Assembly: GCA_965229685.1 (NCBI GenBank)
Contig: OZ245920.1
Location: 3,658,001-3,722,000 of the forward strand
Direction of reading: 5' to 3'
DNA from: Pacificispira sp033344895
Lineage (GTDB): Bacteria > Pseudomonadota > Alphaproteobacteria > UBA8366 > Aestuariispiraceae
Length of the DNA: 64,000 nucleotides
Under the pieces are notes generated by a model, which saw nothing but the letters and a program-made list of their open reading frames with translations, was not told the origin of the DNA and searched no databases. Both the position numbers and the translations under genes were made by a program. Shown one piece after another: positions 17,035 to 25,824 of this stretch. Each line of letters opens with the position of its first letter. The stretch's first letter is position 1.

Positions 17035-17623
17035 AATCCGGCTCCTCTTCGTCGTCCTCGGGTTCCGGCGGCAGCCCCATCAGGCGTCGGGCCTTCTCCG
17101 GCATGCCGTGTCGAAGCTCCTCTCTGAACAGCAGTAAGGATAGATCATCCATGCGTTGAGGGTACAGGACACCGTCCAAATGGTCGCATTCATGCTGAAC
17201 CACCCGGGCGTGGAATCCGGAAATCTCCTGATCGATCCCTGTTCCGTCCGGCGTTTCAGCGCGCAGTCGGATCTTCGTCACCCGTGGCACCAGGCCCAGC
17301 ATGCCGGGAACGGACAGGCAGCCCTCCCAGTCATAGGCGATTTCGTCCGTCAGTGGCTCAATTTCCGGATTGATCAGGGCCGTCAACGGAACATCCCCTC
17401 CCTCTTCATCGTCCTTCCGGCGCCCGGCGGAAACGAAATAGACCACGGCCCGCAGCGGCACATGTACCTGCGGGGCCGCCAGTCCGGTGCCATCGGCATC
17501 GTCCATCGTATCGACCATGTCGTCCAGCAGGGCCAGGATGTCCGGCGAATCCGCATCCGGGATCGATTCCGCAACCTGCCGCAGAACAGGATGCCCCATC
17601 CTGGCGATTTTCAGAATTGCCAT
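17021..17623 (-). CDS. def: peptide deformylase
   Basis: A metal-dependent enzyme that removes the N-formyl group from nascent proteins. The 200 residues contain all three active-site motifs: GTGLAAPQV, EGCLSVPG (metal Cys) and QHECDHLDG (two metal His and the catalytic Glu). The C-terminus is an acidic extension rich in Glu and Asp. It is not next to fmt here, as it is in many genomes, so it may be one of several paralogues. AAGGAGC precedes the ATG at 17623. Translation is coupled to COQ9 by overlap. Confidence 0.94.
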   Translation of the reverse strand: MAILKIARMGHPVLRQVAESIPDADSPDILALLDDMVDTMDDADGTGLAAPQVHVPLRAVVYFVSAGRRKDDEEGGDVPLTALINPEIEPLTDEIAYDWEGCLSVPGMLGLVPRVTKIRLRAETPDGTGIDQEISGFHARVVQHECDHLDGVLYPQRMDDLSLLLFREELRHGMPEKARRLMGLPPEPEDDEEEPDYDEG

Positions 17624-17667
17624 CGAATGCTCCTTCGCAACGCCCGGAACTCCGGCGTCATTGGGGG

Positions 17668-17696
17668 TTCACAAATCTGGTCCCCGGTGGTATACG
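17668..17696 (+). promoter_or_regulatory. probable rpsU promoter
   Basis: TTCACA (17668-17673), 17 bases, TATACG (17691-17696): five and four of six matches at ideal spacing. It predicts a leader of about 80 bases before rpsU. Confidence 0.5.
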
Positions 17697-17784
17697 CCCG
17701 CATCCGGTCGGGGGACAGCCCCTGCCAACCGTATTTTATTGCGGTACTACCAACTTCAATCGCTTGAAAGGCGGGTGAAAGCAA

Positions 17785-17988
17785 GTGCAGGTCATCGTTC
17801 GCGATAACAACGTCGATCAGGCCCTTCGTGCGCTGAAGAAAAAGCTGCAGCGTGAAGGCGTCTTCCGGGAAATGAAACTCCGTCGGCATTTTGAAAAGCC
17901 GTCCGAGAAGAAGGCCCGGGAGAAGGCGGAAGCGCAGCGGCGCCACCGCAAACTTCTGCGGAAGCGCCTCGAGCGTGAAGGGTTCTAG
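17785..17988 (+). CDS. rpsU: 30S ribosomal protein S21
   Basis: A small basic 30S protein of 67 residues that helps mRNA engagement at the 3' end of 16S rRNA. MQVIVRDNNVDQALRALKKKL is the family signature and the C-terminal half is a long Arg/Lys-rich helix. The start is GTG at 17785, preceded by AAGGCGGG. It is a monocistronic unit with its own promoter and terminator. Confidence 0.97.
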   Translation: MQVIVRDNNVDQALRALKKKLQREGVFREMKLRRHFEKPSEKKAREKAEAQRRHRKLLRKRLEREGF

Positions 17989-18044
17989 TCTTCGGACCTG
18001 ACTTCCGATCCGCCCCGGCGGACCGGACCGAGGTTTAGCGGAAA

Positions 18045-18077
18045 CGCTCTCGATCTCTCGAGGGCGTTTTTGCTTTT
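18045..18077 (+). terminator. rho-independent terminator after rpsU
   Basis: CGCTCTCGA and TCGAGGGCG pair over 9 bp (one G-T) around a four-base loop and are followed by TTTTTGCTTTT. It lies 57 bases after the rpsU stop and just before the end of the convergent efflux gene. Confidence 0.85.
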
Positions 18078-18093
18078 CCGGACCTATTTCAGG

Positions 18094-19290
18094 TCAGGCG
18101 TGTTCCTCGATCGGGTCCGCACGCAGCACCACCAGGGCCGCAAGCAACGAAATCACGGACGCACCCAGCATCAGGATGAGCAGGCCCGGCGCGGCATTTT
18201 GCGGGGTCAGCAGAACACCGGCCAGGGTCGACAGAACCGCGCCGGTACCGACGGTCATCGCCCCGGACAGACCCGCCGCGCTTCCGGCCAGGCTGGGGTT
18301 GACCGACATGATACCGGCATTGCTGCTGGGGTTGGTGATGCCATTGCCGATCCCGACGCAGATCGTTGCCGCGAAATACAGCAGCGGATCGACGATCCCG
18401 GCCAGAACCAGTGCCAGCCCGACGCCCAGCCCGGCACAGGCAATCAGGCGGCCCGCCACCATCATTCCCGCCAGCGGAAAACGCGACGAAAACCGCCCGG
18501 ACAGAAAGCTGCCGAACAGAAAGCCGCCAGTAATCGAACCCATGCAGATCCCAAGGACCGAGGGCGACATGCCGAAATGCGCGACCGCGACCAGCGGGAC
18601 GCCGGCCAGGAAGGTGAAGAAGGCACCGATGGAAAACGCCGAGCAGCAGGCAAAACCCCAGAATCGGCGCGACCCGAGGACCGTCGGATAGGTCCGGAAC
18701 TGGCTGAGGAAGGAACGGGACCGATTGCGGTTGGTTTCCCGCATATCCATCCAGCAGACGACCAGCAGGACCGCCCCCGCCCCGGCATAAAAAAGAAAGT
18801 TCGAGCGCCAGCCGAACGTCTCGTCCAGTACGCCGCCGATCAGCGGGCCGGTCATCGGCATGACGGCCATGGCCATGCTGATGAAGCCCAAGCGGCTGGC
18901 GGCGTCTCGCGGTCCGAACGTGTCACGCACCACAGACAGGGAGATACCCCACCCTGCGACGATCACCCCCTGCAGCATTCGGAAGGCCAGAAACGTCTCG
19001 ACATCATCCGTGGTCGCGCAAATCAGCGACGCGGCCAGAAATATCGCAAGTGCCGCCAGAATCACCGGCCGCCGCCCGAACCTGTCCGACAAAGGCCCGA
19101 TCACCAGTTGCAGCCCCGCGGTCACCGCCAGATAGCCGGAAATGGCAAAACTGATCGCCGCGTAATCCACGTTGAAATGCCGGGCCATGCCGGCAAGCGA
19201 CGGCAGGAACATGTTCAGCGACAGGGTCGACAGCGCCGTCAAGGCGACCAGCGTTGCGAAACGGGGCGGGTTTGTGGCGGCATGCGGCAT
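18094..19290 (-). CDS. MFS multidrug efflux transporter, Bcr/CflA type
   Basis: A 398-residue inner-membrane proton-driven exporter with twelve hydrophobic helices. The drug-resistance signatures are visible: LSTLSLNMFLPSLAGMA in helix 1, GPLSDRFGRRPVIL in the first cytoplasmic loop (motif A) and AGWGISLSVVRDTFG between helices 4 and 5 (Bcr/CflA subfamily). The actual drug cannot be inferred. The start codon at 19290 follows a weak ribosome site. Between this gene and ubiG lie a short leader peptide and an intrinsic terminator that can be disrupted by an alternative fold, so expression may be attenuated (see 19324-19422). Confidence 0.93.
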   Translation of the reverse strand: MPHAATNPPRFATLVALTALSTLSLNMFLPSLAGMARHFNVDYAAISFAISGYLAVTAGLQLVIGPLSDRFGRRPVILAALAIFLAASLICATTDDVETFLAFRMLQGVIVAGWGISLSVVRDTFGPRDAASRLGFISMAMAVMPMTGPLIGGVLDETFGWRSNFLFYAGAGAVLLVVCWMDMRETNRNRSRSFLSQFRTYPTVLGSRRFWGFACCSAFSIGAFFTFLAGVPLVAVAHFGMSPSVLGICMGSITGGFLFGSFLSGRFSSRFPLAGMMVAGRLIACAGLGVGLALVLAGIVDPLLYFAATICVGIGNGITNPSSNAGIMSVNPSLAGSAAGLSGAMTVGTGAVLSTLAGVLLTPQNAAPGLLILMLGASVISLLAALVVLRADPIEEHA

Positions 19291-19323
19291 TGGATTTCCA
19301 ATTGGCGGGGCAGACGAAAGGCG

Positions 19324-19350
19324 AAAAAAAACCTCCGACAGGATCGGAGG
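19324..19350 (-). terminator. intrinsic terminator between leader peptide and efflux gene
   Basis: On the minus strand CCTCCGA, five bases, TCGGAGG is followed by eight T. It sits 34 bases upstream of the efflux start and 24 bases after the leader stop. It could end the ubiG transcript and also act as an attenuator: its 5' arm is overlapped by AGGCGCA (19348-19354, plus strand), the exact complement of TGCGCCT at 19386-19392 within the leader coding sequence. Confidence 0.85.
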
Positions 19351-19374
19351 CGCAGACCGGACAGGCAGGGCCCG

Positions 19375-19422
19375 TTATCGGTCCATGCGCCTGCTTCCCA
19401 CGAGTACGACACCAGTATTCAT
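19375..19422 (-). CDS. putative 15-residue leader peptide upstream of efflux gene
   Basis: ATG at 19422 to TAA at 19377-19375 encodes MNTGVVLVGSRRMDR. AAAGGGG lies about eight bases upstream, a better ribosome site than that of the efflux gene itself. The codons for SRRMD overlap a segment that can pair with the 5' arm of the following terminator (7 bp, plus 4 bp GACC/GGTC after a two-base bulge). This layout matches ribosome-controlled attenuation. Translation is inferred, not shown. Confidence 0.55.
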   Translation of the reverse strand: MNTGVVLVGSRRMDR

Positions 19423-19506
19423 GGACAAAACCCCTTTCTGCATCGGGCAGCGCCGATCAGCGGCATCAACGCTATCACGGCTGGTGGTGGCGGGGAACGG
19501 AAAGTC

Positions 19507-20259
19507 CTATCGGGGTTTGACCGCAAACGCGAGATAGTTCACGGCGACGTCGCGCGGGGCGAGGTGGAATTCGTCCCTTACCGGGCTGTAAGCCATGCCG
19601 CACAGGTCGGAAATCTCCATGCCTGTGGGACGCAATCCGGCCGCCAGTTCGGACGGCTTGACGAATTTCCGCCAGTTATGGGTGCCCCTCGGCAGCCAGC
19701 GCAGAATGTATTCCGCTCCGACGATCCCCATCGCAAAGGACTTTGCCGTCCGATTGAAGGTCGAAAGAGCCATCGCGCCGCCCGGCCGGACCAGCGCCGC
19801 GGCATCGGCCAGGAAGCCATGCAGGTCTGCGACATGCTCGACCACTTCCATGTTGATCACGGCGTCGAACTGCGCCCCTTCCTCCACCAGCTCGTCCGCG
19901 GTGGCGTGGCGGTAGCGGATGTCGAGGCCCATCCGCTCCGCATGGTTCAGAGCGATGTCGATCGATCGACCGGTGGCATCGACACCGGTGACATCCGCCC
20001 CCAAACGGGACAGCGGCTCGCAGATCAGGCCGCCACCGCAACCGATATCGCAGACCTTCAGACCGGCCAGCGGCTTTGGCTTCAGCGGATCGCGACCGAA
20101 CCGCGCGCATAACCGGTCGCGGATATAGCCGATGCGGACCGGATTCAGCATGTGCAGCGGCTTGAATTCGCCCTCGGCGTCCCACCACTGGTCGGCAATG
20201 GCGGCGAATTTCTCGATTTCGTCCGGATCGACGGTCGCTGTGGCTGTTTTCGCTGTCAT
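19507..20259 (-). CDS. ubiG: ubiquinone O-methyltransferase UbiG
   Basis: An SAM-dependent methyltransferase that carries out both O-methylations of ubiquinone synthesis (250 residues). The family opening is present: EIEKFAAIADQWWDAEGEFKPLHMLNPVRIGYI. Motif I is CDIGCGGGLICEPLSRLGADVTGVD. The membrane-association region TFNRTAKSFAMGIVGAEYILRWLPRGTHNW is also typical. It diverges from lysC, an arrangement conserved in many alphaproteobacteria. Confidence 0.96.
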   Translation of the reverse strand: MTAKTATATVDPDEIEKFAAIADQWWDAEGEFKPLHMLNPVRIGYIRDRLCARFGRDPLKPKPLAGLKVCDIGCGGGLICEPLSRLGADVTGVDATGRSIDIALNHAERMGLDIRYRHATADELVEEGAQFDAVINMEVVEHVADLHGFLADAAALVRPGGAMALSTFNRTAKSFAMGIVGAEYILRWLPRGTHNWRKFVKPSELAAGLRPTGMEISDLCGMAYSPVRDEFHLAPRDVAVNYLAFAVKPR

Positions 20260-20409
20260 GGCGCGGATAATCCCGGTTTTTGCTGACGCTTGCCCTTGCC
20301 TAGGCTACGGCATCCGAGTATGGATACGCCGCCCGCGCCGGGCAAGCGGCAGTCCGCCGCAGCGAGGCCGGAACCCTGGTCATCCTTCGAAGAAAGCGAT
20401 CCCGAAAAG

Positions 20410-21630
20410 ATGGCGCGTATCGTTATGAAATTCGGCGGAACGTCCGTTGCCGATATCGGCCGGATCGAAAACGCCGCCCGCCGCGTGCTGCGCGAAGTCG
20501 AGGCCGGCAATGAAGTCGCCGTCGTCGTCTCCGCCATGGCCGGCGTAACCAATCAGCTGGTCGGTTACGTTCAGGAAACATCGAAGATTTACGATGCCCG
20601 CGAATACGACGCCATCGTCGCGTCGGGTGAGCAGGTGACGGCCGGCTTGATGGCGCTGCGCCTGCAGGAATTGGGCGTGTCGGCACGGTCCTGGCTGGGT
20701 TGGCAGATCCCGATCCGCACCAATGAAGTCCACGGCAAGGCGCGGATCGAAGATATCGACGGGACGGAAATCGTCCGCCGCTTCGGTGAAGGTCAGGTTG
20801 CCGTTATTGCCGGATTCCAGGGGGTTTCGCCGAACAACCGCATCGCGACGCTTGGGCGTGGCGGCTCGGACACGTCCGCGGTCGCGGTCGCGGCGGCCCT
20901 GAAGGCCGACCGATGTGATATCTATACCGATGTCGACGGCGTTTACACGACAGATCCCCGGATCGTCCCGAAAGCGCGTAAGATCGAGAAGATCAGTCAC
21001 GAGGAAATGCTGGAGATGGCGTCGCTGGGGGCGAAGGTCCTGCAGACGCGCTCCGTCGAGATTGCCATGAACCATGGCGTGCGGCTGCAAGTTCTGTCCT
21101 CCTTCGAGGACAAGCCGGGCACGCTGGTCGTAGACGAGGAAGAGATCGTGGAACAGCAAGTCGTTAGCGGTATCGCCTACAGCCGGGACGAAGCCAAGAT
21201 CACCCTGGTCAAAGTCGCCGACAAACCGGGCGTGGCCGCCAATATCTTCGGCCCGCTGACGGATGCGTCGATCAATGTCGACATGATCGTCCAGTCGGTC
21301 TCGCCGGATGGCGAGCGCACCGACATGACCTTCACCGTCGCGCGCACCGATCTGGACCGCGCGGTGGAAGTCCTGAAGTCGAATCATGACAAGATCGGCT
21401 ACGAAAGCCTTCTGTCGGATGGCGATGTCGTAAAAATTTCGGTCATCGGCGTTGGCATGCGCAGCCACGCCGGTGTCGCCCAGACCATGTTCCGCACCCT
21501 TGCGGAGAAGGGCATCAATATCCAAGTCATCTCTACCAGCGAGATCAAGATCTCGACGCTGGTAGCCGAGGAATATGCCGAATTGGCGATGCGCGCGCTG
21601 CACACGGCCTACGGGCTGGACGCCGCGTAA
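20410..21630 (+). CDS. lysC: aspartate kinase
   Basis: Phosphorylates aspartate at the head of the lysine, threonine and methionine branch. With the ATG at 20410 the product is 406 residues. The N-terminal kinase domain has KFGGTSVADIGRIENAA, the substrate segment SGEQVTAGLMALRL, and GRGGSDTSAVAVAAALKADRCDIYTDVDGVYTTDPRI. Two C-terminal ACT domains (about 265-400) would bind lysine or threonine for feedback. The frame is open to 20290 but the kinase motif starts right at 20410. First gene of the long plus-strand run ending with prmC. Confidence 0.96.
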   Translation: MARIVMKFGGTSVADIGRIENAARRVLREVEAGNEVAVVVSAMAGVTNQLVGYVQETSKIYDAREYDAIVASGEQVTAGLMALRLQELGVSARSWLGWQIPIRTNEVHGKARIEDIDGTEIVRRFGEGQVAVIAGFQGVSPNNRIATLGRGGSDTSAVAVAAALKADRCDIYTDVDGVYTTDPRIVPKARKIEKISHEEMLEMASLGAKVLQTRSVEIAMNHGVRLQVLSSFEDKPGTLVVDEEEIVEQQVVSGIAYSRDEAKITLVKVADKPGVAANIFGPLTDASINVDMIVQSVSPDGERTDMTFTVARTDLDRAVEVLKSNHDKIGYESLLSDGDVVKISVIGVGMRSHAGVAQTMFRTLAEKGINIQVISTSEIKISTLVAEEYAELAMRALHTAYGLDAA

Positions 21631-21764
21631 GACGTCGCGGGGGAACGACGGGCATTCAAGAAACCGTCGCAGCAAATGACAACAAGCGGGTCGGGGGTCG
21701 GACTGCCGGACGTTTTGTCCGGCGGCGACGTACGACCTGATTTGACACTGGACGGGACGGCCCG

Positions 21765-24044
21765 ATGGACGGGGACAGCGTGACCGCGACGGCAAACTGG
21801 GCAGGACCGCGCAAGCTCTTGCGGCGGCTGCGCGACGTCATGGCCGGGCCCGGCGATGCCCAGGAACGGCTGGACAAGATCGCCAAGCTGATTGCCGCCG
21901 ATCTGGTTGCGGAGGTCTGCTCGATCTATGTGCGCCGTGCCGGCGACGTGCTGGAACTCTTCGCAACCCAGGGCCTGAAACCTGAAGCGGTGCACAATAC
22001 CCGCCTGCGGGTCGGGGAAGGCATTGTCGGCGCCGTGGCCGCGGACAGCCGCCCGATCGCCCTGGCGGAAGCCAACAAGCATCCGAACTTCGCCTACCGC
22101 CCCGAAACGGGTGAGGAGATCTATACCTCCATGATGGGGGTACCGATCCTGCGCGGGGGCCGCATGCTGGGCGTTCTCGCCGTGCAGAACCGCACCAAGC
22201 GGCACTATACCGATGAAGAGGTGGAGACGCTGGAAACCGTCTCCATGGTCGTTGCCGAAATGGTTGTCGGCGGCGAACTGATCGGGGCGGCGGAACAGAA
22301 CCCGGCGGACGGAATCGGCCTGAAGCCGTTGCGACTGGAAGGCATCCGCCTCAATGGCGGGCTGGCACTGGGGCGGGCGGTTCTGCATCGTCCCGAAATC
22401 CCGGTCGGCCGCACCGTCGCGGAGGATGCCGAGGAAGAGAAGCATCGTCTGGAAACCGCACTGGACAGCATGCATCGCCGTCTCGACGACATGCTGGCGG
22501 CGGCGGATGCCGACGGGCCCGGCGATCACATCGATATCCTGAAGACCTATCGCATGTTCGCGAAGGACAAGGGGTGGATCCGGCGCATCGTCGAGAATAT
22601 CGACAACGGCCTGACCGCGGAAGGCGCGGTGGTGCGTGTACAGGACGATACCCGGGCCCGGATGAAGAAGGTCGATGACGCCTATCTGCGCGAACGCCTT
22701 CTGGACCTTGAAGATCTGGCCTTCAGGCTGCTGCAGCACCTGTCCGGTGAGACCGGGGCGAACAAGAACCTGCCCGAAGACACGATTCTGATTGCGCGAA
22801 ATCTAGGACCGGCGGACCTGCTGGATTACGACCGGGCGCATCTGCGGGCGCTGATCCTGGAGGAAGGATCCAGCACGTCGCATGTGGCAATCGTCGCCAA
22901 GGCGCTGCAGATCCCGGTGGTCGGCCGGGTCAAGAACATCCTGGACCGGGTCGAGCCGATGGACACCATCCTGGTCGATGGCGGCAATGCGCTGTGCTAC
23001 ATCCGGCCCGGCGACGAGGTTTTGTCGGCGTTCCAGTACTCGATGCGGATGTTCGAGGAAAAGCGCGCGGCCTATCTGGCGGCGAAGGACCTTCCCTCGA
23101 TCACGCGCGACGGCGTCGAAATCTCTCTCATGATGAATGCCGGGCTGCTGATCGACATGGTGCATCTGCATGCGACCGGCGCCAAGGGCATCGGCCTGTA
23201 CCGGACCGAAGTGCCGTTCATGGTGCGCTCCGACTTTCCCGACACGGCGACCCAGGCGGATCTGTACAGCAAGATCATGGACCAGGCAGAGGGCAAGCCG
23301 ATCACCTTCCGCACGCTGGATATCGGTGGCGACAAGGTGCTGCCCTATTTCCAGGAGGCGGAGGAGGAAAACCCGGCCATGGGATGGCGCGCCATCCGGA
23401 TCGCCATCGACCGGCCCGGCCTGTTGCGCGGCCAGTTGCGCGCCCTGATCCAGGCCAGCGCCGGGCGGCCCTTGCGCGTCATGTTCCCGATGATCGCAAA
23501 TACCGATGAATTCGTTCAGGCACGCGCCATGCTGGACAAGGAACTGGGCCGTGCGGCGCAGCGCGGCATGACGCTGCCCGAACGCATCGAGATCGGCGCG
23601 ATGCTGGAAGTCCCGTCGCTGATCTACCAGCTGGACACGCTGGGGCCGAAAGCCGATTTTGTTTCGGTCGGAAGCAATGACCTGTTGCAGTTCCTGTTCG
23701 CTAGTGATCGGGGCAATCCACGGCTGGACGGCCGTTACGACAGTCTGTCCGCCCCGGTTCTGAACGTGATGCGGGATATCGTTCGCCGATCCGACGCGGC
23801 CGGGCTGGAACTTTCCGTGTGCGGAGAGATGGCAGGCAACCCATTGGATGCTCTGGCGCTGATCGGGTTGGGGATCCGGAGGCTGTCCATGTCTCCCGGT
23901 AACATTGGCCCGGTGCGTGATGCGGTGCGCGGCGCGGATTCCCAGCGGCTCGCCGACTTTACCGACACCCTGACCCGCCGCACCGACCGGTCCCTGCGTC
24001 AGGCCATGGCCGATTTCGCCCGCGACCACGGAATCCCGGTATAG
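21765..24044 (+). CDS. ptsP: PEP-protein phosphotransferase, enzyme I Ntr
   Basis: Enzyme I of the nitrogen phosphotransferase system (759 residues), passing phosphate from PEP to NPr/EIIA-Ntr. An N-terminal GAF sensor covers about residues 20-170. The phosphohistidine domain contains EGSSTSHVAIVAKAL with the active His near 373. The PEP-binding barrel has GLYRTEVPFM, RTLDIGGDK, MGWRAIR, GAMLEVPS, SVGSNDLLQF and the late SVCGEMAGNP. The start ATG at 21765 follows the lysC stop by 134 bases. Glutamine sensing by such GAF domains is known in enterobacteria; here it is inference. Confidence 0.95.
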   Translation: MDGDSVTATANWAGPRKLLRRLRDVMAGPGDAQERLDKIAKLIAADLVAEVCSIYVRRAGDVLELFATQGLKPEAVHNTRLRVGEGIVGAVAADSRPIALAEANKHPNFAYRPETGEEIYTSMMGVPILRGGRMLGVLAVQNRTKRHYTDEEVETLETVSMVVAEMVVGGELIGAAEQNPADGIGLKPLRLEGIRLNGGLALGRAVLHRPEIPVGRTVAEDAEEEKHRLETALDSMHRRLDDMLAAADADGPGDHIDILKTYRMFAKDKGWIRRIVENIDNGLTAEGAVVRVQDDTRARMKKVDDAYLRERLLDLEDLAFRLLQHLSGETGANKNLPEDTILIARNLGPADLLDYDRAHLRALILEEGSSTSHVAIVAKALQIPVVGRVKNILDRVEPMDTILVDGGNALCYIRPGDEVLSAFQYSMRMFEEKRAAYLAAKDLPSITRDGVEISLMMNAGLLIDMVHLHATGAKGIGLYRTEVPFMVRSDFPDTATQADLYSKIMDQAEGKPITFRTLDIGGDKVLPYFQEAEEENPAMGWRAIRIAIDRPGLLRGQLRALIQASAGRPLRVMFPMIANTDEFVQARAMLDKELGRAAQRGMTLPERIEIGAMLEVPSLIYQLDTLGPKADFVSVGSNDLLQFLFASDRGNPRLDGRYDSLSAPVLNVMRDIVRRSDAAGLELSVCGEMAGNPLDALALIGLGIRRLSMSPGNIGPVRDAVRGADSQRLADFTDTLTRRTDRSLRQAMADFARDHGIPV

Positions 24045-24082
24045 GGTAGAATTTATCCCGACAAAAAGTACGGGAAGTGGCT

Positions 24083-24111
24083 TTGCAATACGAAGCGAAC
24101 CACGCCATACT
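24083..24111 (+). promoter_or_regulatory. probable promoter of the rodZ-like gene
   Basis: TTGCAA (24083-24088), 17 bases, CATACT (24106-24111): a good sigma-70 pair 80 bases before the rodZ-like start, implying that rodZ-ispG-hisS can be transcribed independently of lysC-ptsP. Confidence 0.55.
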
Positions 24112-24190
24112 GCCGACAAATCTGGGATTTCCGCGCCGCTGTGGATGTTGAACGGATGCCGTAGCCGGTGCATTACCAAGGTCGAGGCAC

Positions 24191-25699
24191 ATGAGAGCGT
24201 CTGCTCAGCAGCAGCATCCACGGCTTGTATCCGATTCCGAACGGCCCGGCGCCGGTGTCGGCGCCATCCTGCGGGGTGCACGTCTGGCGCGCGACGAGGA
24301 ATTGCGCGAGGTCGCTTCGGCCCTTCGCATTCGCCTGCCTTATCTGGAGGCAATTGAGGAAGGTCGGATCGAGGACCTTCCTGGCGTCACATATGGGATC
24401 GGCTTTGTCCGCGGCTATGCCGAATATCTGGGGCTCGACGCAGCGGATATCGTCTCGCGGTTCAAGCTCGAAGCGCGCGGCATCGACAAGCGCACACAGC
24501 TGCACTTCCCGGAGCCTCTTCCCGGCAATCGCGTTCCGGGCGCGGCGCTGCTTCTGCTGGTCCTGATCCTTGCCGGAGGCGTTTATGGCGGCTGGCTCTA
24601 CACGACCTCCCAGAACATGACCTTCACGGAGGCGGTCGAAGCGCTTCCGCAGCGGTTCCAGGAAATGCTGGCCGGGGAAGACGCAGCCGAAACCGCGGCC
24701 CGTCCGTCCGTCGAAGAAGCCGCGCCCGTGACACCTCCCGCCGTGCCGAAGCCGGAAGCGGCGGAGGCGCCCGCACCGGCAGCGACCCCGGAAACCGAGA
24801 CGGAACAATCGGCAACGACGGGGGAAGACACCCCACCGCCCACGACGGAAGTTGATGTCTCCGCCCCGGTTCAGGAATCCGTTTCGGCGGCCACGGCGGA
24901 TGCCGCGGCGGAACGTTCGGAACAACCATCACAGAGCGCGACAGCCGCGAACGAACCGGCAGCCTCGCAATCGCCAGCACCGGAACCGGCCGCGACCGAA
25001 ACGGCTGGATCGGAAACACCGGCCGTCGCCCAGCAGAACGTGACGGTTGCGAATACAGCGGATACGGATACGGCGGCCACCGATACGGCAGCAAGACCGG
25101 CCGATCCGACCGGTGGGGCCGCTGCCGACACGACGATCCCGGCCCCGGAACCGGAAACGACCGCAAGCACGGCATCGATCACCGCCCCTGAAGCAGAACC
25201 GGCCCCGTCTGCAACCGAGACCGCGGCTGCGGAGGCGGGCTCAAACCAGGAGGCCGCGCCGGAAGCGCAGCCTGCCCAAACTGCGGCCGTTGCGCCGGAG
25301 TCCGAACCGTCGGCCGAATCCGCGATCGTCACCGAGGAGCTTTCCGCCCCGCCGCCGCTGCCGGAAGACACCGCACCGGCAAGCGCCGCAACAGCAGGCA
25401 CGGAAACAGCAGCAACCGGAAACACGGCCCCTTCCGCCGGCTCCGGCGCCCGCATCATCATCCAGGCCACCAACGAGTCCTGGATTCAGGTTGTGGATGC
25501 GGGCGGCGACGTTCTGGTCGAAAAGCTGATGCTGATGGGTGAGATCTACCGCGTACCGGATCGTAAGGGGCTGAAGCTGAACACCGGTAATGCCGGGGCA
25601 CTGAAGCTGATCGTAAACGGAACCCTGGCACCGCCGCTGAGCACCGAGCCGGAGGTCATGCGCAACATCGATCTCTCACCGCAGGCGCTGACACAATAG
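24191..25699 (+). CDS. rodZ: RodZ-like HTH membrane protein
   Basis: A 502-residue single-pass inner-membrane protein. Residues about 24-110 form a cytoplasmic HTH domain (GAILRGARLARDEELREVASAL, then LPYLEAIEEGRIEDLPGVTYGIGFVRGYAEYLGLD), as in RodZ, which binds MreB. A hydrophobic helix spans about 117-137. A very long Ala/Glu/Pro/Thr-rich periplasmic linker (about 150-415) precedes a C-terminal DUF4115 domain with RIIIQATNESWIQVVDAGGDVL. The linker is longer than in E. coli RodZ. The order rodZ-ispG-hisS matches the conserved gammaproteobacterial order and supports the call, though a shape role is not shown here. Confidence 0.85.
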   Translation: MRASAQQQHPRLVSDSERPGAGVGAILRGARLARDEELREVASALRIRLPYLEAIEEGRIEDLPGVTYGIGFVRGYAEYLGLDAADIVSRFKLEARGIDKRTQLHFPEPLPGNRVPGAALLLLVLILAGGVYGGWLYTTSQNMTFTEAVEALPQRFQEMLAGEDAAETAARPSVEEAAPVTPPAVPKPEAAEAPAPAATPETETEQSATTGEDTPPPTTEVDVSAPVQESVSAATADAAAERSEQPSQSATAANEPAASQSPAPEPAATETAGSETPAVAQQNVTVANTADTDTAATDTAARPADPTGGAAADTTIPAPEPETTASTASITAPEAEPAPSATETAAAEAGSNQEAAPEAQPAQTAAVAPESEPSAESAIVTEELSAPPPLPEDTAPASAATAGTETAATGNTAPSAGSGARIIIQATNESWIQVVDAGGDVLVEKLMLMGEIYRVPDRKGLKLNTGNAGALKLIVNGTLAPPLSTEPEVMRNIDLSPQALTQ

Positions 25700-25824
25700 T
25701 TCCCCCGGCCGAAAATCAGGGTTCATCGCGGTCGGGCTGAGCCAAGACGCCGCGCGGCCCTTGATAATTCCGGCCCATGCGCGCATTTTCTGGCCATCGA
25801 AACCGGACGGACGAGACTGCCGAA

